Shown in pieces: positions 5,776-11,459 of a DNA stretch of 11,459 bases. Within the stretch, counting starts at the first letter, position 1, and the number at the start of each line of letters is the position of its first letter. The notes under the pieces were generated by a model. It was given only the letters and a program-made list of their open reading frames with translations. It ran no database searches and was not told where the DNA came from. Made by a program: the position numbers and the translations under genes. The stretch is from contig CAIRYL010000035.1 of assembly GCA_903882825.1 (NCBI GenBank), forward strand, positions 1 to 11,459. Reading direction: 5' to 3'. The DNA comes from an uncultured Candidatus Peregrinibacteria bacterium. Its GTDB lineage: Bacteria > Patescibacteriota > Gracilibacteria > CAIRYL01.

Positions 5776-6387
5776 ATGAAGGAGAATAATAAAGAAAAAT
5801 TAGTAAGATCTAATAATCCTGCGGAAAAACATTTCCAAATGCAAAGAGTTGCGAGAACATGCGGGAAAATTCTTTGTGCCATAATGGCTCTTGCAATATA
5901 TGGACCAACTAAAAATTGTAATGTAGATATAGACAATGTCCCACAGACTATAGGTTCGTGTGTACTAAGCTTAAGAACTGGTATTTCAGGACCGTTAATA
6001 ATAGAAAATACCGAAACCACTAAAGGAAAATCTCAAAAAGCAATTGGAGAGTTTTTAATAGAAAACGGAATTCACAATAGACTTTGGGAAAAAATAAGAG
6101 GGGAAAAAGGAAAAGGGGGAAACTCAAATATTACGTTTATACTACATGGGCAACAGGTAGGAATAACCGTTGACGAAGAGGGTATGGTAAGTGCGACTCT
6201 TTATGATAAACTTTTAAATGCCATGCCAAATATGTGGGCAACTGTCACCAATACAATGGATTCCTATGGTATAGAGAAAGATGAGAATGGAAAACTAAAA
6301 AAAGGAGAACAATCTGAAGGTCGTACTTCTGCCACAGCAAAAGAAATTATTGCCTTTTTAAAGAAGAATGTTGTTCAAAATCAATAA
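5776..6387 (+). CDS. Unrecognised protein with an N-terminal membrane anchor or signal sequence
   Basis: The protein has 203 residues from the only sensible ATG. The N-terminus is basic and polar (1-31), followed by a short hydrophobic stretch, ILCAIMALAIYG (32-43), which could be a signal sequence or single anchor; no lipobox is seen. The rest should then be outside. It has cysteines at 29, 34, 48 and 62, a Gly/Lys-rich loop (RGEKGKGGNSN, about 107-117), a likely strand pair (ITFILHGQQVGITVDEEG, about 118-135) and a polar C-terminus with a final helix. I recognise no family. Codon use differs from the neighbours: 6 of 7 Arg are AGA and 11 of 18 Ile are ATA, while the flanking genes mostly use CGN and ATT. 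This suggests separate origin or low expression. The stop lies two bases from the stop of the convergent SLH gene. The absence of a frame break across 203 codons and a plausible promoter support it as a real gene. Confidence 0.75.
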   Translation: MKENNKEKLVRSNNPAEKHFQMQRVARTCGKILCAIMALAIYGPTKNCNVDIDNVPQTIGSCVLSLRTGISGPLIIENTETTKGKSQKAIGEFLIENGIHNRLWEKIRGEKGKGGNSNITFILHGQQVGITVDEEGMVSATLYDKLLNAMPNMWATVTNTMDSYGIEKDENGKLKKGEQSEGRTSATAKEIIAFLKKNVVQNQ

Positions 6388-6389
6388 TA

Positions 6390-9041
6390 TTATTCTGTCC
6401 CAATAAGAGTCACAAAAAGAACTCCTTCGGGGCTAATAAAAAGCCCTATTCCTATTTCTCGGAGAGAAGGTTTTAAAAATGAAGATATCCATTGTGTATC
6501 TGTTTTTAAAAGTTCAAAAAAGTCTTCTTTTTGCAAAAGTTGTCCCACAAAAATAATACTTTCTTTCGTAACTCCGCCTTTTTTCAATGACTGTTCTATA
6601 CTTTCTCCTGATGCAAAAGAAAAACTATGTTCCCCTTTTTCTGCCATAATAGTACTCCACGAATTTCCAATCCCTTCTAATTCAATATCTGAAAGAAGCG
6701 CATTTGACCCCCTCCTTTCCGCTAAAATTTTCAAAGCTTCTTCTCGAATACCCGGAAGATCAGATGAGGCAAAGGCTTCTCCTGCAAAAATTTGAACCAC
6801 CACTCTTTCATTGGTATTGGGGAGTACTGCAATTCCTATTCCTACACGGCTGATATTTGCATTTAAGAGTGCTTTTCTATGAGAAGCAGAATTTTCTAGT
6901 CCAAAAGAAGATGATGCAATACTCATCCCCGTGGCAATATTTTCTAAAACAGGTGTTTTCACTCCAAAACTCAAACGCAAATCGTCCGCAGTGGTATTAT
7001 CGGGAGCAGTATGAGAAAAATAGTTTCTTTTGACCATATCATCCGCTCTCATTTGAGCCAGTGCATCTAACGAACTTTCTCTTTTGAGTGGCAAAATGCC
7101 ATTGGCAATTCTAAAAGAATTCACCAGAACCACCCCTTGGTCTCTTTCCGAATCCTTTAAAAATACTGTTGGTTTCTCAAACCCTCTATCTTCTGCATTG
7201 GGGAGAATAGGGAAAAACCCTTCCGGAACCGCGGAAAGCGTGAGGAGTTCTATGCCATCTAATCCAGAAATTTCTATCACGTGTGTTCCTATCGCACGAG
7301 AAGCAACCGTGAGAGAGAAATGTTCTCCATCTTTTTTTAACGGAAATTTTTCAATATCTCCATTGGGGAAAATTACAAGGGCATCGGAAGAAAATGACTT
7401 TTTACTCTTTCCAGAAATAAAAATTTCTTTCCCTTCCTCAAGCACATATGAAGCTTTTTCAAGAGTAACGGAAGCATCTTTTGATTCTGGGAAATATTGA
7501 AGAATAGGAAAAGACAAAAGATTTTTTCCACTCCAACGCGTTTGTAAGTGGAGAGAAGAAGTATCGGGAGAATATGCGCCCGCAATACTCAACAGTACCA
7601 TTCCCGAAGAAAATCCATCGAGTGCCGAACGAGGAAATACCAATTCTGATGAGCCACTCACAAACAGATTTTTAATACGAGATTGTTGACGAATTTGAAT
7701 ATGAAAAATATTATTCAGGGTATCATCCCACTGTAAAACAGCATTAGAACCTCTCATTATTACACGTACATTTTGTGGAGCTGGATTTGCATTTTGAGTT
7801 TCGGAAGAAACATCATACTGATCGGTAATCACCATCGGATATACTTTTGAAGTTCCCGAATCGCCAAGAATAATACCCAAATCTATTTTTCCTGGATTTT
7901 CAAAAAAAATGGGAAGTGTAAACACGCTATTTATAATAGGCGCTGAAAATAAGCGTTCTTTCCCATTGAGTGGATCTTTAAAAAATGCCCGTACCTGTGT
8001 TCCATTGGCAGTCCCGGTGAGCGTTTTTGTTTCTCCTTTTCGAGCAACGGAAACTACTGCGGTATTGAGTTGAATCCCATCCCACGCGGTTGGAGGAATC
8101 TTTTCTTTTTCAGGAGGATTTCGAGAGGGTATCCATGGTCCTGTCGGTGTATCTCCAGAAACATCTTCTATTTCTAGCAGTGTCACTCCTTTGCCTAATG
8201 ATGAAATTTCTTCAAATGCATTTCGAGAAATATCTAAAATCCGTCCTGGTAAAAACGGTCCTCTATCATCAATCGTAATCACTACACTTTTCCCAGTATT
8301 TTCATCCGTCACTTTTATTTTGCTTCCCATTTCACGGGTACGATGTGCTCCAGTATATTGAGGTTCTTCTGTTGCGTTTCGTCCATTATACCAACTAGCA
8401 ACCCCTACTACATCGGTGGTTTTTCGTTCTTCATGCCGACGATAGCGATACATCATTTCTGCTAATTCTCCACGCGTTAAATCATCTGAAGGATGAACGA
8501 AGTCATTTTCTCCTGCGTCAAAAATTCCTCGTGCAGTCGCTTCCTGAAAATACGGAGCATACCATGAATCGGAAAGAACGTCCGTATGAATATTTTTATT
8601 TACCGGAGAAGGTTCTTTTCCATTTACTAAAATAAGCATTTTTAAGGCTTCGGCACGATTAATATTGGCATTTGGCTCAAAATTTCCACCTTCTCTTCCT
8701 TTTATAATTTTTAAAGATTTTGCCTCTTGTACAGAGGGAGCAAACCAATCATTTGGAGAAACATCTGGAAATGAACGAGTTTTTGTAGTTTGAGGAACAG
8801 ATACTTGGGATCCCATTAAAAGAATTTTTATGGCTTCTGCACGAGAAATAAGTTGATCGGGATGAAATGTCCCATCTGCATATCCTTGAATAATTCCTTT
8901 ATTTTTGAGTTCACTAATCGCAGGAAAATTTTTATGAAAGACTGAAACATCAAAAAAGAAAGGAAATATAGGACTACTGGCGAAAGTAGACGAAGCAAGA
9001 AAAAATGAAAACAGAATGCTTATCCAAATACGAAATGACAT
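6390..9041 (-). CDS. Secreted SLH - RlpA barrel - Ig/FN3 - CAP multidomain surface protein
   Basis: The protein has 883 residues. A signal peptide spans about 1-22 (hydrophobic, ending FASS). Three S-layer homology repeats follow at about 33-78, 90-137 and 152-200 (for example IIQGYADGTFHPD..ISRAEA and GNFEPNANINRAEAL). Such repeats bind cell-wall glycan. Residues 211-295 form an RlpA-type double-psi beta-barrel: GVASWYNG, then GAHRT with H233, then DDRGPF with D259, then GRILDISRNAF. RlpA enzymes are lytic transglycosylases or bind peptidoglycan. Residues about 320-610 hold three strand-rich segments, one FN3-like (421-495). A CAP (SCP/PR1, YkwD-like) domain covers 634-755, with H677 in NYFSH, E700 in LENIA and H721 in SHRKALL. 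Residues 760-883 look like a second, degenerate CAP. Its ATG is 57 bases after the upstream membrane gene, with no clear promoter of its own and no Shine-Dalgarno. Likely a wall-attached surface protein; its enzyme activity is inferred. Confidence 0.9.
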   Translation of the reverse strand: MSFRIWISILFSFFLASSTFASSPIFPFFFDVSVFHKNFPAISELKNKGIIQGYADGTFHPDQLISRAEAIKILLMGSQVSVPQTTKTRSFPDVSPNDWFAPSVQEAKSLKIIKGREGGNFEPNANINRAEALKMLILVNGKEPSPVNKNIHTDVLSDSWYAPYFQEATARGIFDAGENDFVHPSDDLTRGELAEMMYRYRRHEERKTTDVVGVASWYNGRNATEEPQYTGAHRTREMGSKIKVTDENTGKSVVITIDDRGPFLPGRILDISRNAFEEISSLGKGVTLLEIEDVSGDTPTGPWIPSRNPPEKEKIPPTAWDGIQLNTAVVSVARKGETKTLTGTANGTQVRAFFKDPLNGKERLFSAPIINSVFTLPIFFENPGKIDLGIILGDSGTSKVYPMVITDQYDVSSETQNANPAPQNVRVIMRGSNAVLQWDDTLNNIFHIQIRQQSRIKNLFVSGSSELVFPRSALDGFSSGMVLLSIAGAYSPDTSSLHLQTRWSGKNLLSFPILQYFPESKDASVTLEKASYVLEEGKEIFISGKSKKSFSSDALVIFPNGDIEKFPLKKDGEHFSLTVASRAIGTHVIEISGLDGIELLTLSAVPEGFFPILPNAEDRGFEKPTVFLKDSERDQGVVLVNSFRIANGILPLKRESSLDALAQMRADDMVKRNYFSHTAPDNTTADDLRLSFGVKTPVLENIATGMSIASSSFGLENSASHRKALLNANISRVGIGIAVLPNTNERVVVQIFAGEAFASSDLPGIREEALKILAERRGSNALLSDIELEGIGNSWSTIMAEKGEHSFSFASGESIEQSLKKGGVTKESIIFVGQLLQKEDFFELLKTDTQWISSFLKPSLREIGIGLFISPEGVLFVTLIGTE

Positions 9042-9049
9042 AATGATGT

Positions 9050-9081
9050 AAAAAAAATAAAAAAGATGATGATTCCTCTTT
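9050..9081 (-). terminator. Weak possible terminator after the rpiB/membrane-protein pair
   Basis: On the minus strand AAAGAGGA can pair with TCATCTTT around a 4-base loop (one mismatch; hairpin 9062-9081), followed by a T-rich run broken by one A. The stem is A/T-rich and weak, and I see no convincing promoter between it and the SLH gene, so it may only attenuate read-through. Confidence 0.3.
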
Positions 9082-9098
9082 TTCCCTTATTTTTTCAT

Positions 9099-9341
9099 TT
9101 AGAAAAGAATTTTTGCAATCGCAAAAAGAGAAATCCCACCCCATACCATTTGTAAAGCAAGGGACGCGTATGACTTTTTCACAAACACATCAATACTTAA
9201 AAATAAAGCTCCGAAAAGGTTTAAAAGAGGATATAAAAACGTATCCGCCGACAAATAGCCTAAAGAATTGAAAAAATACGCGCAGAGCACGAACATCATT
9301 CCCATCCAGGAAAGTACGTCAACAATTTTTATTTTTTGCAT
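9099..9341 (-). CDS. Small CBU_0592-type integral membrane protein
   Basis: The protein has 80 residues and three predicted membrane helices (about 10-28, 31-53, 57-79). The pattern LSWMGMMFVLCAYFFNSLG, then LSADTFLYPLLNLFGALFLS, then SLALQMVWGGISLFAI matches the small CBU_0592-like family as I remember it: a G-x-x-G-x-x-x-x-x-x-A-Y helix, a Y-x-x-x-N-x-x-G-A helix and a W in the last helix. Its function is not known. The ATG overlaps the 3' end of rpiB by 13 bases, so the two are probably translated together, although a metabolic link is not evident. It has no Shine-Dalgarno. Confidence 0.75.
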   Translation of the reverse strand: MQKIKIVDVLSWMGMMFVLCAYFFNSLGYLSADTFLYPLLNLFGALFLSIDVFVKKSYASLALQMVWGGISLFAIAKILF

Positions 9342-9775
9342 TGTTCTATGATTATAATTTTTTCAAGCCGTTTTTGATGTCTTCCTCCTTCAAAAGGAGT
9401 ATTAAGAAACACTTCCACCATTTTTATTGCCTCTTCTTCTGCAACAATGCGTGCACCTACAGCCAAAACATTGGCATTATTGTGCTTTCGTGCCATTTCT
9501 GCCATTTGTACACTCGTGCAATTCGCACACCGAATACCGCAGATTTTGTTGGCAGCAATGGAAATTCCAATCCCCGTTCCGCAAATAACAATTCCCATAC
9601 TTTTTGGGTTTTGCACTACTGCGTTTCCCACTTTTTCTGCAAAATCGGGGTAATCTACGCTTTCTGGGGTATTTGTTCCGAAGTCTACTGTTTCCCATCC
9701 TTTTTTTTGGAGGAAAGAAATAAGTGCATTTTTAAGCTCTACGCTGGTGTGGTCTCCACCGAGGTAAATGGTCAT
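9329..9775 (-). CDS. rpiB: Ribose-5-phosphate isomerase B
   Basis: The 148 residues match the RpiB/LacAB family. The enzyme interconverts ribose-5-phosphate and ribulose-5-phosphate in the cytosolic non-oxidative pentose phosphate pathway, supplying ribose for nucleotides. Family features are GGDHTSVELK (6-15, with D8 and H9), DFGTNTPESVDYPDFA (31-46), the catalytic-Cys loop ICGTGIGISIAANK (C65, 64-77), the active-site His in ARKHNNANVLAVGAR (H98) and the phosphate-binding FEGGRHQKR (128-136). All expected catalytic residues are present. The first residues (MTIYLGGDH) agree with the family N-terminus, which supports the ATG at 9775. A -10-like TATAAA lies 24 bases upstream. It heads a probable two-gene unit with the overlapping 80-residue membrane protein. 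Confidence 0.95.
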   Translation of the reverse strand: MTIYLGGDHTSVELKNALISFLQKKGWETVDFGTNTPESVDYPDFAEKVGNAVVQNPKSMGIVICGTGIGISIAANKICGIRCANCTSVQMAEMARKHNNANVLAVGARIVAEEEAIKMVEVFLNTPFEGGRHQKRLEKIIIIEQCKK

Positions 9776-9799
9776 AGGGAAAGGGGTGAAATGACGAGA

Positions 9800-9805
9800 T
9801 TTATA
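9800..9805 (-). promoter_or_regulatory. Possible -10 box for rpiB
   Basis: TATAAA (5 of 6) on the minus strand ends 24 bases before the rpiB ATG, matching the -10 to ATG distance of the other promoters here. No recognisable -35 is found at 15-19 bases upstream, so this is weak. Confidence 0.3.
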
Positions 9806-9859
9806 GTGGAAAAAAATTTTGCCCGTAGTGAGAGGTTTTAAACCTATCTGAAGTTATAT

Positions 9860-11459
9860 TTACGGTGTTAAAAAGCCAAATTCGTATATTTGTTTTTCGA
9901 TTTTTTCACCGAGAATTTTGTGGGCTTTTTTGAGCGTTATGAAAAGATCTTCCCCAAAATTTCCGTCGGAAAGTGCGTTTCTTATTTGCCACCAGCCCGC
10001 ATCAAATCTTTCGATTTTGTATTTTGGCGTGCGAAGGCGGGCGATTTCGGAAAAAAAGAGTTGATAGATTTTGCGTCCTATTAAAAGCATTTCTTCCGAT
10101 TCTGGCGAAAAAGTTTGGGTTTCTAAAAAGTTGGCAACAAAGGAGTTTTGAGCATTTTGTGGCGAAAAATCGGAGTCGTGAACCCAGTTTTTGACTTCGG
10201 CGGTAGAAAATGGGAAAAATTCGTTGCGAATTTGGAATATTTGTCCTTTGTACGGCACATTTTTAAGGCTTGAGCTTTGATTGGAATTGGAAAAAAGCGA
10301 CCAAACAATACATTCTAAAACAAATTCTTTTGGTAATTCAGCCGTTGGCGCCCTAAACTGGTCTCGATCGTTTTTCCAAGTGGCTTTGGGAATGCGCCGA
10401 ACAGCGTGTACCACCATTGCTTTCTCAAAATTTTCAGGAACCATTGGTATTCCATGAGCATTTCCATAAGGAGCAGAAAAAAATGCTGTTCCGTTTTGAT
10501 TTAAAAAATCATTGCCTTTCGCCATTAAATATCCAATTCCATTTATTGGTTTTTTATCGAGAGGGTTTTTTGAAGAATAGATGTTTATAGCACTAGAAAG
10601 AGGTGGAAAAGTTTCCGTATTTTTCGGACGGATTACCCAATTATTGAGAAAATATTTTTTTGGAAAATTGGGAAGTTCTTTTTTTCCAACATTCTCGATA
10701 TAAATAATCTCTTTCCCTTTTAGCTTCGTTTCAAAAACGCTCACTTCTATTTTTTGTTTTCCCCACTTTTCCGAAACGCTAAAATCCCAAATTAAAAAGC
10801 CAACTGTCCATTTTCCTCTTGGTCCGTGGAAATTTTCGGAAGAAAAGATAAATCCATCTAAAAATTTGGGCGAAAAATATTTTTCACGGAATTTTTCAAA
10901 ATTATCAGAATTCACATATTTCAGGGTGGAAAAAATCCCTAAAATGGTATTGGGAAGCTCTTTTTTTATCCGAAAAAGAAATTGTGCAAAAAGTTCTTGG
11001 CTTGAATTTTTAAGTCCTACATCCATCATTTTTTCACGAATTTTTGTATTGGAAACTTTTACTTTTGTAGTTTGTTGTTTTGAAGCGCCTAAACTTCCAT
11101 CTTGTGCCGTTGCAAAAGGCGGATTGATAAAAACAATCCATTTATTTTTTGGGTTTGCCAGTTCTTGGCGGAGTTTTTCGGGAAGCTTCCAGCTTTCGGG
11201 GATCAGGTCTGGGTCGCCCGCAAAAACCTTTTCAATATCGTCGTTCAAATAATCGTACTGAAAAATGTTTTTTTCCACATCTGCCCATGGAAAAATCTTT
11301 TTCAAATGTTCAACCTCTTCAGCATGAAGTGTGGAAAGAAAAATATTGTGATGCATTTCTGGGGGAAAATCATATTCAATATTTCCCGTTCCCGCACACA
11401 TATCCCAAATTTTGTAATCTTTCCAAAAGTTCTTTCCGAGATTTTTTTGAAAATATTCA
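9860..11459 (-). CDS. N6-adenine-specific DNA methyltransferase, 5'-truncated by the window edge
   Basis: The reading frame is open from the right edge to a TAA at 9862-9860: 532 full codons plus one base, with the start outside the window. The ATG at 11401 is internal, because the upstream codons continue the family pattern (KDYKIWD then MCAGTGNIE), which is the SAM-binding motif I. Motif IV of amino-methyltransferases is FINPPFATA (NPPF at 11125-11114). Later conserved blocks are ILGIFSTLKYVNSDNFEKFR, NFHGPRGKWTVGFLIWDF, WKNDRDQF, and a C-terminal FDAGWWQIRNAL ending in YEFGFLTP. The I-then-IV order and NPPF indicate a gamma-type N6-adenine methylase with its own target-recognition region. 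Such enzymes serve in restriction-modification or act alone. No nuclease gene follows it: rpiB starts 84 bases downstream. Whether a nuclease lies upstream cannot be seen. Confidence 0.85.
   Translation of the reverse strand, partial: EYFQKNLGKNFWKDYKIWDMCAGTGNIEYDFPPEMHHNIFLSTLHAEEVEHLKKIFPWADVEKNIFQYDYLNDDIEKVFAGDPDLIPESWKLPEKLRQELANPKNKWIVFINPPFATAQDGSLGASKQQTTKVKVSNTKIREKMMDVGLKNSSQELFAQFLFRIKKELPNTILGIFSTLKYVNSDNFEKFREKYFSPKFLDGFIFSSENFHGPRGKWTVGFLIWDFSVSEKWGKQKIEVSVFETKLKGKEIIYIENVGKKELPNFPKKYFLNNWVIRPKNTETFPPLSSAINIYSSKNPLDKKPINGIGYLMAKGNDFLNQNGTAFFSAPYGNAHGIPMVPENFEKAMVVHAVRRIPKATWKNDRDQFRAPTAELPKEFVLECIVWSLFSNSNQSSSLKNVPYKGQIFQIRNEFFPFSTAEVKNWVHDSDFSPQNAQNSFVANFLETQTFSPESEEMLLIGRKIYQLFFSEIARLRTPKYKIERFDAGWWQIRNALSDGNFGEDLFITLKKAHKILGEKIEKQIYEFGFLTP

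Noticed and set aside
6430..6446. GGGCT...AGCCC hairpin near the end of the SLH gene as a terminator for the convergent gene.
   Set aside because: The stem is only five base pairs, it lies inside coding sequence, and there is no T-run after it on either strand.
9833..9845. AGGTTT-T-AAACCT inverted repeat between rpiB and the methyltransferase gene.
   Set aside because: The arms are six bases with no room for a hairpin loop and no T-run. It could be an operator, but a single A/T-rich site is not enough to claim one.

Overview
The window looks like chromosomal sequence from an AT-rich bacterium of the Candidate Phyla Radiation (Patescibacteria), possibly a Peregrinibacteria/Gracilibacteria-type lineage. 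This is inference. It rests on an oligopeptide-type substrate-binding protein with no permease beside it, a Wzy/WaaL-type membrane protein with the N-terminal pattern I associate with that group, low-complexity surface or cytosolic proteins, A/T-rich leaders and very tight gene packing. The standard code fits: every gene is open to a normal stop, mostly TAA, with one TGA at the end of secG inside an ATGA overlap. That argues against the UGA=Gly code of some Gracilibacteria. There are no rRNA, tRNA, CRISPR or transposon features, and no gene-free stretch longer than about 110 bases.

Layout. Bases 1-3250 (minus strand) form an apparent operon read right to left: secG, an SBP_bac_5 peptide-binding protein with an inserted beta-rich domain, rplI, and the first 148 codons of an O-antigen ligase/polymerase-like protein running off the left edge. 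Divergent from secG is a plus-strand gene (3387-4259). Its protein is half GYPPQG-type proline-rich repeats and half a charged helical/coiled-coil module. A bidirectional terminator separates it from a minus-strand polyprenyl glycosylphosphotransferase (4313-5674). Divergent from that gene is an unrecognised membrane-anchored protein (5776-6387). The two promoters between them appear to share overlapping -35 boxes, and an (AAGA)5 tract fills the plus-strand spacer.

Bases 6390-9041 (minus) encode an 883-residue secreted protein with three SLH repeats, an RlpA-type double-psi barrel, Ig/FN3-like segments, a CAP domain and apparently a second, degenerate CAP domain. Upstream of it are a small CBU_0592-type membrane protein overlapping rpiB (ribose-5-phosphate isomerase B). 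The right edge holds a 5'-truncated N6-adenine DNA methyltransferase.

How it fits together. Much of the window concerns the cell surface: SecG in the translocon, the phosphoglycosyltransferase that starts a lipid-linked glycan, the Wzy-like protein that would polymerise or ligate it, and an SLH protein of the type that binds cell-wall glycan. rplI and rpiB are housekeeping genes. The least explained items are the GYPPQG repeat protein, the unknown gene with AGA/ATA-rich codon use and a repeat-containing promoter, and the SLH-RlpA-CAP-CAP protein. None of the nine visible start codons has a convincing Shine-Dalgarno sequence, and the promoters I can propose lie a nearly constant 24-26 bases upstream of their ATG.
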